34,533 bases of DNA, taken from the NCBI RefSeq assembly GCF_029960785.1, contig NZ_JASBQE010000119.1, forward strand, positions 1 to 34,533, given 5' to 3'. Source of the stretch: Polyangium sp. 15x6. Its GTDB lineage: Bacteria > Myxococcota_A > Polyangia > Polyangiales > Polyangiaceae. Position numbers and translations under genes: made by a program. How positions within the stretch are numbered: the stretch's first letter is position 1; every line of letters starts with the position of its first letter. Shown piece by piece: positions 1-8,963 of the stretch. Under the pieces are notes generated by a model. The model did not search any database. It was not told the DNA's origin and worked only from the letters and a program-made list of their open reading frames with translations.

Positions 1-1
1 A

Positions 2-220
2 GGCGGCGTGATGGCCGGCAACGGCGGCGCCGGCGGCGTGATGGCCGGCAGCGGCGGCGCAGGCGGCATCGGCGGCGCGGGTGGCATCGGCGGTTCCGGC
101 GGCATCGGCGGCGCGGGCGGCGTGATGGCCGGCAGCGGCGGCATGGGTGGCATGGCCGGCAGCGGCGGCATGATGCCCGGCTCCGGCGGCATGATGGCCG
201 GCAGCGGCGGCTCGGGCGGC
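2..220 (+). repeat. GGC-codon low-complexity repeat coding for GGx linker
   Basis: Codons for Gly-Gly-x dominate, with GGCGGC interspersed by GCG, ATC, GTG, ATG and AGC codons. Several phrases recur, such as the one coding VMAGSGG. Such tracts expand and contract by slippage, so the length probably differs between strains. A similar tract begins at about 34422 in the gene at the right edge. Confidence 0.8.
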
Positions 221-2452
221 GAGCCCGCGTGCGTGACGAACGCCGACTGCGACGACGCCATCGGGTGTACCGCGGACGCGTGCGTGTCCGGCGCATGCGT
301 CCGCGTGCCGACCAACACGATGTGCGACAACGGGCAGTACTGCGACGGCGTCGAGATCTGCGATCCCGAAAACGGCGCGCCCGGCACCGGGTGCACGCCG
401 AGCTCCGGACCGGCCTGCGACGACGGCATCCCGTGCACCGTCGACGCCTGCAACGAGCAGCTCGACGGCTGCACGCACACGCCGAACGACGCGCTCTGCG
501 ACAACGACATCGCCTGCGACGGCGTCGAGACGTGCGGCGCGCTCGGGTGCAAAGCAGGGACGCCGCTCGACTGCGACGACGGCGTCGCCTGCACCGACGA
601 CTTCTGCGATCAGGCCTCGGACGGCTGCAAGCACGTCGAGAACGACGGCAAATGCTCGGACGGCGCGTTCTGCAACGGCGCCGAGACCTGCGACAAGGTC
701 GCCGGCTGCAAGGCCGGCACGCCGGTCGACTGCAACGACGGCTTCGCCTGCACCGCCGATGGCTGTAACGAGGCCGACGACACCTGCGCGCACGCGCCGA
801 ACGACGCGACCTGCGACGACAACGACTTCTGCAACGGCGCCGAGACGTGCGAGGTCGGCCTCGGCTGCCAGGCCGGCGCCCCGGTCGTCTGCAACGACAA
901 CCTCTCCTGCACGGCCGATAGCTGCTCGAACGCGCTGAAGACGTGCGTGTTTTCCCCGAACGACGCGGCCTGCACCGACGGCCTCGCTTGCAACGGCATC
1001 GAGGTCTGCGACCCGGCCGGCGGCGCCGCCGCGACCGGCTGCAAGGCGGGCTCAGCCGTGGTTTGCCCGTCCGACGGCATCGCCTGCACGAACGAGGCCT
1101 GCCAGGAGCCGTCGGGCACCTGCAGCTCCTCGGCCGATAACAGCCAATGTCCCGCGGGAGAGCTCTGCGTCCCGCTCGTCGGCGGCTGCACCACGGCAAA
1201 ACCCTGCACGACGAACGCCGAATGCGACGACGACAACGACTGCAACGGCATCGAGTTCTGCGACGTCGTCTGCAAGGCGGGCGCGCCGGTCACCTGCAAC
1301 GACGGCGTTTCCTGCACCGTCGACACCTGCGACCCGCAGACGGGCGCGTGCTCGAACACGCCGAACGACAGCTACTGCAACAACGGCCTCGCCTGCGACG
1401 GCGCCGAGACCTGCAACCCGCTCTTCGGCTGCATGAACGGTCCGCCCGTCAGCTGCAACGACGGCGTCGCGTGCACGTACGACGAGTGCAACGAGCCCTC
1501 GGGCACCTGCGCGCATTACCTGCAGGACTACATGTGCGACGACGGCGTCTTCTGCAATGGCGCCGAGACCTGCTCGGCTTCGGGCTGCAAGCCGGGCACG
1601 GCGGCCGTCTGCAACGACGGCGTCGACTGCACGGACGACGTCTGCGACCCGATCCTCGACGCCTGCAAGGGCGTGCCGAACAACAACCTCTGCGGCTGCG
1701 GCGAGACGTGCAATCCCGCGCAGGGCGGCTGCGGCAACTTCTGCCAGGTCGCGACCTGCCAGGGCAAGACCTACGCCTGCGGCGACTGCATCGACAACGA
1801 CGGCGACTGCAAGACCGACTCGGCCGACGACCAGTGCCTCGGCCCCTGCGACAACACCGAGAACAGCTTCTACGGCGGCATCCCCGGCCAGAACAACTCG
1901 CCCTGCAAGTCCGATTGTTATTTCGATCAGGACACCGGCGCGGGCAACGACGATTGCTACTGGAGCCACAAGTGCGATCCACTCGAGGTCGCGCCGAACT
2001 ACCCGCCCGAGGGCAGCCAGTGCGCGTACAACCCGAACGCGAACATCGCGGGGTACAACGGGACGTGCGAGACGGCGTTCGACGAGCAATCGCAGACCTG
2101 CCTCGATTACTGCGGCCCGCTCACGCCGAACGGCTGCGACTGCTTCGGCTGCTGCGCCCTGCCCGGCCTGAATTACAAGGTCTGGCTCGGCTCGGAGAGC
2201 CCGGCCGGCACGGGGAGCTGCAACATGAACACGCTGAACGACCCGTCGAAGTGCAAGCCCTGCACGCAGGTCGACGCGTGCCTCAACACGTGCGAGCTCT
2301 GCGAGGTCTGCATCGGCAAGCCGGAGCTCCCGCCCGGCTGCGTCGAGCAATTCTGCCCGCCCGGCGTGGACAAGTGCGGCCTGCCCGGCCAGGACCCCTG
2401 CCCGGCCGGCAAGACCTGCATCACCGGGTGCTGCTACCCGGTTCCGCAGTGA
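2..2452 (+). CDS. Secreted Gly-rich/Cys-rich repeat protein, 5' end missing
   Basis: The reading frame is open to the left edge of the window, so the start and export signal are missing; the visible part is about 816 codons. The first ~71 residues are GGx repeats (x = A, I, V, M, S), an extended low-complexity linker. They are followed by about ten units of ~52-58 residues, each with a CNDGVACT-like head and a CNGAETC-like tail, rich in Cys, Asp and Asn. A Cys-rich C-terminal region without clear repeats covers roughly the last 250 residues. Proteins like this are common in myxobacteria as surface or secreted proteins; disulfide bonding and calcium binding are plausible but inferred. The protein starting at 34347 has the same linker behind a lipobox, so this one may also be a lipoprotein. 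No enzymatic motif is visible. It ends just before a strong terminator hairpin. Confidence 0.85.
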   Translation, partial: GGVMAGNGGAGGVMAGSGGAGGIGGAGGIGGSGGIGGAGGVMAGSGGMGGMAGSGGMMPGSGGMMAGSGGSGGEPACVTNADCDDAIGCTADACVSGACVRVPTNTMCDNGQYCDGVEICDPENGAPGTGCTPSSGPACDDGIPCTVDACNEQLDGCTHTPNDALCDNDIACDGVETCGALGCKAGTPLDCDDGVACTDDFCDQASDGCKHVENDGKCSDGAFCNGAETCDKVAGCKAGTPVDCNDGFACTADGCNEADDTCAHAPNDATCDDNDFCNGAETCEVGLGCQAGAPVVCNDNLSCTADSCSNALKTCVFSPNDAACTDGLACNGIEVCDPAGGAAATGCKAGSAVVCPSDGIACTNEACQEPSGTCSSSADNSQCPAGELCVPLVGGCTTAKPCTTNAECDDDNDCNGIEFCDVVCKAGAPVTCNDGVSCTVDTCDPQTGACSNTPNDSYCNNGLACDGAETCNPLFGCMNGPPVSCNDGVACTYDECNEPSGTCAHYLQDYMCDDGVFCNGAETCSASGCKPGTAAVCNDGVDCTDDVCDPILDACKGVPNNNLCGCGETCNPAQGGCGNFCQVATCQGKTYACGDCIDNDGDCKTDSADDQCLGPCDNTENSFYGGIPGQNNSPCKSDCYFDQDTGAGNDDCYWSHKCDPLEVAPNYPPEGSQCAYNPNANIAGYNGTCETAFDEQSQTCLDYCGPLTPNGCDCFGCCALPGLNYKVWLGSESPAGTGSCNMNTLNDPSKCKPCTQVDACLNTCELCEVCIGKPELPPGCVEQFCPPGVDKCGLPGQDPCPAGKTCITGCCYPVPQ
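230..1700 (+). repeat. About ten tandem Cys-rich coding units of ~160 bp
   Basis: Each unit codes a variation on CNDGVACTxDxCN, then a short spacer with C and PND, then CNGAETC and GCxAGTP. Units near 1080-1290 are shortened or degenerate, while those before and after are regular. The units are diverged at DNA level, which suggests old duplications rather than recent amplification. Confidence 0.8.
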
Positions 2453-2468
2453 ACCCCTGAGACGAAAC

Positions 2469-2507
2469 GAGGGGGCGAGGCGCCGAAATCTCGGCGCTCG
2501 CCCCCTC
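2469..2507. terminator. Strong bidirectional hairpin terminator between convergent genes
   Basis: The left arm 2469-2486 and right arm 2491-2507 pair over 17 bp with one bulged G and a 4-nt loop (AATC). Flanking GACGAAAC (2461-2468) and CGTTTGTC (2511-2518) can extend the pairing imperfectly and supply short T runs on both strands. It lies 17 nt after the stop of the Cys-rich protein and 9 nt before the stop of the convergent serine hydrolase, so it can serve both. Confidence 0.85.
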
Positions 2508-2516
2508 GGGCGTTTG

Positions 2517-3941
2517 TCACGGCCCCGTGATCGAGAACTGCACGAGGTCGTTGACCACGTCCGGCGCGATGCCGTTCAGCATGCCCTCGTAGCCCGGCCA
2601 GATCAGGTTCCCGCTCGCGTCGACCTGAATGCCGTCCGGCCCGGCGAGCGGCGGAAGGCCGTGGTTCGTCAGGAGGACGATCACGAGGTCGCGCGAAGGA
2701 TCCGGGTCCACCGTGAGGAACGTGCCCGCGGCGCCGATCTTCGAAACGGCGTACGGGGACGAGTAGAGGCCCGTCACGACGTGCGCCCCCGGCACGGTGT
2801 CCGCGAGCTCCCAGCCGTGACCCTTGTTCGCGAAGAGCAGGTCTTCGAGCCAGCTCGACGTCGCGCCGTAGATCCCGAGCGGCGCGCCGGAGGCGTCCGT
2901 CGACTGGACCGACATCGTGCCCTCGACGAGGGTCGGCGACGCGAGGAAGTCGATGGTGCAGGTCCACATCCACGGCGAGCAGTAGCCGTAACTCGTATTG
3001 CCCACGACGCGCGCGCCGCGGTTCAGGAACATCTGCCCGAGGAGCGCGAGGTCCCACGCCGTGGAGAAGGCGCCGTCACAGCCGGTCACGCCGTGCCCGT
3101 CCGCCTCGATCCAGTAGTCCTGCTCGTCGGCCACCTCGCCGCGCATGTACCGGGGCGCGCCGCTCGGCTCGCGCAGCGTCGAGTAGCCCGTGCCGACGAA
3201 GCGGCTCGACTTCGTCGGCATGTTCACGAGCGGCCGCCACGCCGTGTCCTTCATCCCGAGCGGGCTCGTGATCCGGTTCTTCACGAGCACGTCGAGCGGC
3301 GCGCCGCCGGCCGCCTCGGCGACGCGACCGAGCAGGCGATACGCGATGTCGCTGTAGAGCACCGCCGTGCTCGGCGTGTAGGTGAGGCTCTCGGCGAGCA
3401 TCGTGCTCCAGGGAGCGGCATCCCCGAGGAGCGACGCGGCGGCGTCGATCGAATGGCCCGAGGTGAACCGCACGAGATCGGCCACGAGCACGCCCGATTT
3501 CTCGGGCGTGGCGAACTCCGGCAGGTAATTCGCTACGGGATCGGAAAGATCGAGGCTGCCGTCGTCGTGCAGATCGATCGCGACGAACGCCGTGAAGATC
3601 TTGGTGATCGACTGCAGATCGAAGATGCCGTCCTTCGGCATCGACGGGTTTTGCGCGGCAGGGCCGGCGAAGTTTCCGTCACGTTTGCCGTACGCCTTGT
3701 GCAGCACGACCTTGCCGTGACGCGCGACGAGCAGCACGGCCCCGTCGATCGTGCCGGCGTTCACCGCGGTCTGCACGTGCGCGGATGCCTGCGAGAGGTA
3801 GGCCGCATCCATGCAGACCTGGGACGGCGACGAGGCATATTGCAAGATGTAGGGGCGTGTGGCGCTGGAAGCGTTCGCGGAAGCGAGGGCCGGTGCCACG
3901 ACGATCGAAGTGAAAAGCGCCGCGAAGGCGAGACGTCTCAT
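2517..3941 (-). CDS. Secreted serine hydrolase, beta-lactamase class C / PBP family
   Basis: The protein has 474 residues. Residues 1-21 form a Sec signal peptide ending in an AxA-type site, so it is exported. The serine beta-lactamase-like fold is shown by S111-I-T-K114 (SxxK nucleophile and base), Y196-S-D198 (the YxN position) and K401-I-G403, followed by a TVDPDPSRDLVIVLLTN-like strand typical of the KTG/HxG element. Members include class C beta-lactamases, D-amino acid peptidases and esterases; the substrate cannot be read from the sequence. An upstream in-frame start at 4100 exists, but the one at 3941 is chosen because GGAGG lies 6 nt before it and a signal peptide follows directly. 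It stands alone on its strand: the next minus-strand gene ends 267 nt upstream, and no convincing promoter was found there. Confidence 0.88.
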   Translation of the reverse strand: MRRLAFAALFTSIVVAPALASANASSATRPYILQYASSPSQVCMDAAYLSQASAHVQTAVNAGTIDGAVLLVARHGKVVLHKAYGKRDGNFAGPAAQNPSMPKDGIFDLQSITKIFTAFVAIDLHDDGSLDLSDPVANYLPEFATPEKSGVLVADLVRFTSGHSIDAAASLLGDAAPWSTMLAESLTYTPSTAVLYSDIAYRLLGRVAEAAGGAPLDVLVKNRITSPLGMKDTAWRPLVNMPTKSSRFVGTGYSTLREPSGAPRYMRGEVADEQDYWIEADGHGVTGCDGAFSTAWDLALLGQMFLNRGARVVGNTSYGYCSPWMWTCTIDFLASPTLVEGTMSVQSTDASGAPLGIYGATSSWLEDLLFANKGHGWELADTVPGAHVVTGLYSSPYAVSKIGAAGTFLTVDPDPSRDLVIVLLTNHGLPPLAGPDGIQVDASGNLIWPGYEGMLNGIAPDVVNDLVQFSITGP

Positions 3942-4208
3942 GGGTTTCCTCCATCGAGGGAGAAAGGATCTGGTGAGCCCCGGTGTTTTTTCGGATCGTG
4001 GCGGCGCTGGACGTTTCGTGGGTTTGGGGCCGACGTCGCGCCAGAGCACGGTCGTCGTGTCCAAAAGGATCGGCGTGGGTACACCGCTCGTTACGGGCAC
4101 TCGTCGACAATCCGGGGGCCTTACAAGGATAGTTGCCTTTCTGGATGCTTGTGAATCCTGGCACGTCCCGATACGCCACGATTTGTATCCGTACGAGACA
4201 AAACGACA

Positions 4209-6827
4209 TCAACGTCGACACACCTCCTCGCGTGTCGCCTCGCACCCGGGATGGCCGATCCGCTCCCGCAAAACGAGCGCCTCTTCGAGATACCGCTTGC
4301 CAATCTCCGCTACGCCCACACGCGAAAGACAGAGCCCAGCCCAATGCAAAACGTCCGCGCGCCCCCAGGCGTCTTCGACGAGCAGTCGACCGGGCGCGTC
4401 CTTGGCCCACACCGTCATCTTTTCGTCGCCCCGCGCCAGCGCGATTTCGAGCCCGAGCGCGAGGAGCCGCGCCCGGAACAAACCGAGCCCGCACGCCTCC
4501 GCGAGTTGCTCTCCCGCGAGCGCCTCCCGCGCCGCCTCGAACAGCGCCCCTCGCGCGAGCGCGATCCGCGCCGTCAACTCGTGCACGCGCGCCGCCATTT
4601 CCACTTCCCCGGAGACCGCGACCCACGCCCGCGCCGCCGAGAGCCGACGCGAAGCCTCCGCCGGATCCTCGTCCACCACGGCGAACCCGAGCAGCACGTG
4701 CCCCTGCGCCGCGTGCCCGGCCCAGCCAAGGCGCTCGCAGGCCGCGACGTTCGCCTCGGTCATCTGCACGGCCTCCTCCCGTTGCCCGAGCGCAAAGAGG
4801 TGCTCCGCCTCCCAGAGCCCGCGGCGCGCCACACGCGCGTCCCCCATCGCCGCGAGCCGCGAAAAACCCGCCCGCGCGGCGTCGATATCCCCGAGGTCGT
4901 GCGCGATCGACGCCCCAAGCGCGATTCCTCGCGCCACGTGCGTGCCGAGGCCGGCCGACTCCGCCATTGCGAGCGACTGCGACGCATGCGCCCGCGCCGC
5001 CGTGAGCGCGCCGGCGAGCCGCTCCGTGTATGCCAAAGTGCGCAAACCTGTAACGAGGTGCGATATCTCGGACGCCCTTTCGACCTGCGTGTTGTGCTCC
5101 TCGTAGGATCGCCTGGCGAACGCGAGATCTCCGAGCGCGCCCGCGTACAGCCCGCGCTCGTAGAGCATCGCGAGACGATAGCTCAATGCAAGCGAGGCGG
5201 AAGGAGATCCCGGCTCAGTTGTCTCGCCAAACATCCGCAACATCCGTGCGCCGCGGCTCATCTCGCCAAGCACGAGCCCGAGGTGCGAAAAGCCGCCCAG
5301 GGTTTGCGAATACACCCGATATGCCTCGGTCGGTTGGCCCGCAGCGATGAGGGTCCGGAAGACCTCCTCGACGGCGTCGAGGCGGCCGCGGTCCTGGGGT
5401 TTTTGCCGGGGCGCGAAGATCAAGGTGCCCTCGGAAGGCGGGCTCATCGCCGCCTGCACGGCCGAGGGCGAGACCGGGAGCAACCCGCGAAAATGGTCCC
5501 GGACGAACGGATGCGACGACCAGCGCGGCGGCTCACCGCCGGCGCGGAACACGAGCCCGAGCCGTTCGAGGCGGGCGAGCGCGCGGCGAAGGCCCTCGGC
5601 GGAGGCCCCCGCGAGCGCGCCCGCGACACGCGGGGAAGCGGTGGCGAGCGCGAGGAGCGCGTCCTCGTCCGCGCCGGCCGAAAGCACGGAGAGGCGCGCG
5701 AGGAGATCCCGCTCGGCGTCGGGCAACGCGGCCGCATACGCCGAGAGGACCCGGGCGAGGCGCCGCGCCAGCGGATCGTCGCGCGCAGCCTCGGCGAGAT
5801 CGAGCGGATCGAGCGGGCGCAAATCGCCGCCGAGGAACGCGCCCGCATACGAGCCCGCCACCGCGAGCGAGAGCGCATGCCCGCCCGAGGCACGAACGAC
5901 CCGCGCGAGCGCCTCGCCGTCCGAATCCGCGCCCCACGACCGGAGGAGCCGCGCGGCCTCCGTCGACGAGAGCGGCCCGAGCTTCACGGTGCGCACGCCC
6001 GCGTCTGCCCAGGGCGCGAGATCCCCCAGCAAGAACCGCGACGTGACGAGCGCCCGCGCCGCCCCGAGCCCGCGCGCGGCCAGGGCGACGAGCAGGCGCC
6101 TGAGCAGCGGATCTTCGAGCTCGCCGTGCGCGCGCGAGGCCCCGCCCGCGGCTTGCACCGTCTCCAGCCCATCGAGCACGAGCAAATGCGGCGGCCCGCT
6201 CCCGAGCGCGAGGAGCAGCTTCTCCAGCCGCTCCCCCGCCTGCGCCTCCGCCCCCGCGAAATACCGCACGGCGTGGGCCAGAAACGCCTCCGTGCGCTCG
6301 TCATCGTAAAAACTCCATACGAAGAGCCCGCCGTGCCGCGGCGCGTCGCCCATCCGCGTCACGAGCCGCTCGGCGATGGCCGTCTTCCCCGCGCCGCCCA
6401 CGCCCACGAGCGCGACCACGCCCGGCGCCGGGCCCTTCGCGGGCTCCGAGGCCCACGCCCACAACGCGTCGAGGATCTCCTCGCGCCCCACGAAATGCGG
6501 CGCGCGCTGAAGCGTGTGTACGTGCTCGGGCGGGAAGAGCTTCGGCACAGGCGCGGGCGCGGGAGGCTCGGGCGCGGCGTCGATCACGAGGTCGGCGGCG
6601 GCGATCCCGAGCTCGGCGGAGAGCTTTTCGAGCAGCTTTCGCCGGGCGGGTTGCCGGACCGAGAAGCCGCCCTCGTTGACCTCGCCGGATTCGTACCGGC
6701 GGTACGTGCGCACGTCCACGCCGACCGAGGCAGCGAGCTCCTCCTGGGTGAGCTCGAGCTCGAGGCGCGCCCGCAGCAAGGCCTCGTGGTTGAACCGCTG
6801 CGCCATTCGATTCGCCCCGCGCATCAT
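4209..6827 (-). CDS. XRE-type HTH + STAND NTPase + TPR regulator
   Basis: The protein has 872 residues. An XRE/Cro-like helix-turn-helix is at about 15-50 (LTQEELAASVGV, then TYRRYESG). FVGRE at 112-116 introduces a STAND/NB-ARC-like NTPase with Walker A GVGGAGKT (142-149), a WSFYDD segment (171-176), Walker B LLVLDG (215-220), a sensor-like VTSRF and a GxA(L)S segment. The C-terminal half (about 480-872) is helical and TPR-like. STAND proteins of this layout are ligand- or partner-gated switches, and the HTH implies DNA binding. The target is unknown; the divergent dioxygenase gene and the direct repeats between them make local control likely. Starts at 6827, 6824 and 6806 are all possible: GGAAGG directly abuts 6827, whereas 6806 gives a more typical XRE N-terminus. 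Confidence 0.85.
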   Translation of the reverse strand: MMRGANRMAQRFNHEALLRARLELELTQEELAASVGVDVRTYRRYESGEVNEGGFSVRQPARRKLLEKLSAELGIAAADLVIDAAPEPPAPAPVPKLFPPEHVHTLQRAPHFVGREEILDALWAWASEPAKGPAPGVVALVGVGGAGKTAIAERLVTRMGDAPRHGGLFVWSFYDDERTEAFLAHAVRYFAGAEAQAGERLEKLLLALGSGPPHLLVLDGLETVQAAGGASRAHGELEDPLLRRLLVALAARGLGAARALVTSRFLLGDLAPWADAGVRTVKLGPLSSTEAARLLRSWGADSDGEALARVVRASGGHALSLAVAGSYAGAFLGGDLRPLDPLDLAEAARDDPLARRLARVLSAYAAALPDAERDLLARLSVLSAGADEDALLALATASPRVAGALAGASAEGLRRALARLERLGLVFRAGGEPPRWSSHPFVRDHFRGLLPVSPSAVQAAMSPPSEGTLIFAPRQKPQDRGRLDAVEEVFRTLIAAGQPTEAYRVYSQTLGGFSHLGLVLGEMSRGARMLRMFGETTEPGSPSASLALSYRLAMLYERGLYAGALGDLAFARRSYEEHNTQVERASEISHLVTGLRTLAYTERLAGALTAARAHASQSLAMAESAGLGTHVARGIALGASIAHDLGDIDAARAGFSRLAAMGDARVARRGLWEAEHLFALGQREEAVQMTEANVAACERLGWAGHAAQGHVLLGFAVVDEDPAEASRRLSAARAWVAVSGEVEMAARVHELTARIALARGALFEAAREALAGEQLAEACGLGLFRARLLALGLEIALARGDEKMTVWAKDAPGRLLVEDAWGRADVLHWAGLCLSRVGVAEIGKRYLEEALVLRERIGHPGCEATREEVCRR

Positions 6828-6862
6828 CCTTCCGGCGGGCCGTCCTGTCCACCGCCGGCCCC

Positions 6863-6893
6863 GCCCGGTTCCTGCCCGGTTCTGCCCTGTTCA
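6863..6893. promoter_or_regulatory. Three tandem 10-11 bp direct repeats in divergent promoter
   Basis: GCCCGGTTCCT (6863-6873), GCCCGGTTCT (6874-6883) and GCCCTGTTCA (6884-6893) follow head to tail with one-helical-turn spacing. They lie in the 84-bp gap between the XRE-STAND regulator and the dioxygenase. The spacing would place binding sites on one face of the helix, as expected for a cooperative regulator. That the XRE protein binds here is inferred from position only. Confidence 0.4.
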
Positions 6894-6911
6894 GCCGCCC
6901 GGCGCGGCCGC

Positions 6912-7502
6912 ATGGTGTCCGGCATGAACGCCATCGAGAAACGCCTGCTCGCGACCGACAAGGAGCTCTTCACGCTCTCGAACGTCCTCGCCCCCGCCGA
7001 GTGCGACGACCTCATCCGGCGCGCCGAGGCCCACGGCTTCACGGACGCGCCGATCACGGTGGGGCCGAACAAGTTCGTGATGGCGAAGGACGTCCGCAAC
7101 AACCGGCGCGTGATGCAGGACGACCCGGCCCTCGCGGCCGAGCTCTGGCCGCGGGTCGCGGCGCACGTGCCGACGGAGCTCGGCGTGTATCGCCCCGTGG
7201 GGCTCAACGAGCGATTCCGGTATTACCGCTACACGCCGGGCCAGCAATTCGACTGGCACCGGGACGGCGCGTTCATCCGCACGCCGGAGGAGCAGAGCCT
7301 CTTGACGTTGATTTTTTACCTGAATGAAGACTGCGTCGGCGGGACGACGGATTTCATGTACGTGACCGACGACGAGATCCGCGTGGAGCCGCGACGCGGA
7401 ATGGCGCTCGTGTTCTCGCACCCGATGTACCACCGGGGAGCGCCGGTGATCGAGGGGACGAAATACGTGCTCCGAACGGACGTGATGTATCGGCGGCGGT
7501 GA
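6912..7502 (+). CDS. 2-oxoglutarate/Fe(II)-dependent dioxygenase, prolyl 4-hydroxylase-like
   Basis: The protein has 196 residues (192 if started at 6924) and no signal peptide, so it is cytoplasmic. It carries a jelly-roll 2OG/Fe(II) oxygenase signature: RFRYYRYTPGQQF leads to H116-R-D118, the first two iron ligands. The distal His is H174 in MYHRG (H170 is an alternative), and R188 in YVLRTD is placed to hold 2-oxoglutarate. The family hydroxylates proline and other residues in proteins, or small molecules; the substrate is not deducible. Neither start has a good ribosome site. It is divergent from the XRE-STAND regulator, 84 bp apart, which suggests shared control. Its 3' end meets a broken Uma2 gene on the other strand. 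Confidence 0.85.
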   Translation: MVSGMNAIEKRLLATDKELFTLSNVLAPAECDDLIRRAEAHGFTDAPITVGPNKFVMAKDVRNNRRVMQDDPALAAELWPRVAAHVPTELGVYRPVGLNERFRYYRYTPGQQFDWHRDGAFIRTPEEQSLLTLIFYLNEDCVGGTTDFMYVTDDEIRVEPRRGMALVFSHPMYHRGAPVIEGTKYVLRTDVMYRRR

Positions 7503-7522
7503 GGGTCAGGGTGTGGGGGGAG

Positions 7523-7654
7523 GTCATGCCGCGGGCTCGGGCGAGGCAGGAGGACGATCTCCCCCCCGACGATCTCCCCGACGCACCCCTCGGGCAAGTC
7601 GTCCAGATCTTCCCAGGTCTTCGGACGTTTCGCCGCGCGAGGCGGATCCGACAT
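7523..7654 (-). pseudogene. Truncated Uma2-family (DUF820) nuclease-like gene, N-terminus only
   Basis: The first ~44 codons read like the start of a Uma2 protein: TWEDLDDLPEG, then GEIVGGEIVLLPRPSPRH, matching the usual pattern of a short helix, a GxxYEIxxGE strand and a SPSPRH segment. After about 7523 the frame runs into DNA antisense to the dioxygenase and all similarity stops. Uma2 proteins are normally about 180-200 residues with a PD-(D/E)XK-type core, which is absent here. Uma2 genes occur in many copies in some myxobacterial and cyanobacterial genomes, so a decayed copy is unsurprising. Expression is unlikely to give a working product. Confidence 0.6.
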
Positions 7655-7673
7655 GCCCGCACTCTACCACGTC

Positions 7674-8963
7674 TCACCGGTCCGGAAAGGCCGTCCACCC
7701 CTCGAAATCCGGGCACAACTCGCCGCAGGCCCCCACGAAGAGCGCGCCCGGATCGAAGAACCCGTCGTCCGGCGGCGCGATCGCCCCCGAAAGCGCCTCC
7801 GCCCCGCTCACGAGCGACAGATAAATCGCGCCGTTCGTGAACAGCGGCAAACCACTGTCTTCCGCCGATAACGCGCGGTTGTTCCGCACCGGATCCGTGG
7901 CCCAGTCCGACTCCGCGAAGTCCGCCTCGCCGTCCTCGAAGTTGTCGTCGTTCGCGAAGATCGAATGGCGAATGTCGAGCAGCCCCGCGTTCGCATTCTC
8001 GTGTGTCGGCGTCTCGTCGATGGCCAGGCCCGTGTTCCCCGCGTTCGCCACGAGCATGTCGAACATCCGCCCGCGCGTCCCGCCCCGCAGCTTGACGTTC
8101 GGACCGTATTGGTCCCCCATCCCGACCAGGGTCACGTTGTAAAGCAAAGGTTCCGAAGGCGCCGATCCCGCGCCGTCGACCTCGGAATCGCTCGTGCCCT
8201 GGCCGGCCTGGATGCCCGTGTCGCCCCGCATGTCGCCCATCACGACGCCGATGAATTGACCCTTGCCGCGCCAGCCGAGCGCCCAGTCGAAGCCGTCGTC
8301 CTCGTACATCGTGACGAGGATGTGCTTCACCGACACGGTCCCGCCCCGCAAATCGACGGCGTCGTCTTCGGTGCGGTGCACCTGCACGTGATCGACGACC
8401 GTGCCGCTCCCGACGCCCTCCAGGCGGAACCCGCCCGGCGAGCCTGAAAGCCCGTTGTCCCGGCCTGCGAATTCGATCCGCACGAACTGGAGCTCGCCGC
8501 TGCTATCGTCCTCGGCCGTCCCGCCACACGTGGCATTGATGCCCGGCGGAAGGACATCGAGCTGACGGCCGCTGGGCGCGCCATTGATCGGGGCGCGACC
8601 GCAGAGGATGAGGCCGCGCCAATCCCCCTCGGCGCGCTCGGTCGCCGCGCTCGTGAACACGATCGGCGCTTCCTTCGTGCCGCGCGCGACGATCCGCGCG
8701 CCCGGCCTCACGAGGATCCCGCCCTCCGTCTGCGCGAGGATCCGCGTGCCCGGCTCGATCGTGAGCGTCGCGCCCGACTCGACCACCACGTATCCCGTGA
8801 GGATCGTGGCCTGATCCGCATACCACGTCGTATCTCGGCCGATCGAACCGGAGACCTCGATGCTCGGGCGGAGCACGCCCTCCTCGATGCCGAAAACCGA
8901 GGCGCAGCCCGTCGCGCCCGCGCATCCGAGGACGAACACCAGATTGGCAGGACACACGCGCAT
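7674..8963 (-). CDS. Outer-envelope lipoprotein with beta-helix-like body
   Basis: The protein has 429 residues. The N-terminus is a lipoprotein signal: a short hydrophobic stretch, then ATGC with the likely lipidated Cys at 20, followed by ASVFGIEEG, a start often seen in Polyangiales lipoproteins. The body has repeating short strands (for example TGYVVVESGATLTIEPG and GGILVRPGARIVARG) that suggest a right-handed beta-helix. No catalytic motif is recognised. The start at 8963 is preferred over TTG at 8966 because it shares its A with the stop of the upstream gene (TGATG), which indicates translational coupling. It is the last gene of the kinase operon and may be a surface or adhesion partner of that system. 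Confidence 0.75.
   Translation of the reverse strand: MRVCPANLVFVLGCAGATGCASVFGIEEGVLRPSIEVSGSIGRDTTWYADQATILTGYVVVESGATLTIEPGTRILAQTEGGILVRPGARIVARGTKEAPIVFTSAATERAEGDWRGLILCGRAPINGAPSGRQLDVLPPGINATCGGTAEDDSSGELQFVRIEFAGRDNGLSGSPGGFRLEGVGSGTVVDHVQVHRTEDDAVDLRGGTVSVKHILVTMYEDDGFDWALGWRGKGQFIGVVMGDMRGDTGIQAGQGTSDSEVDGAGSAPSEPLLYNVTLVGMGDQYGPNVKLRGGTRGRMFDMLVANAGNTGLAIDETPTHENANAGLLDIRHSIFANDDNFEDGEADFAESDWATDPVRNNRALSAEDSGLPLFTNGAIYLSLVSGAEALSGAIAPPDDGFFDPGALFVGACGELCPDFEGWTAFPDR

Noticed and set aside
230-1700. Cys-rich repeats considered as a CRISPR-like or phage tail repeat array.
   Set aside because: The repeats keep reading frame and Cys pattern and are diverged in DNA, so they are protein-coding repeats.
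4251-6911. Long plus-strand frame running in phase into the dioxygenase.
   Set aside because: Only the part from 6912 has family motifs; the rest is antisense to the XRE-STAND gene with Arg/Pro-rich sequence.
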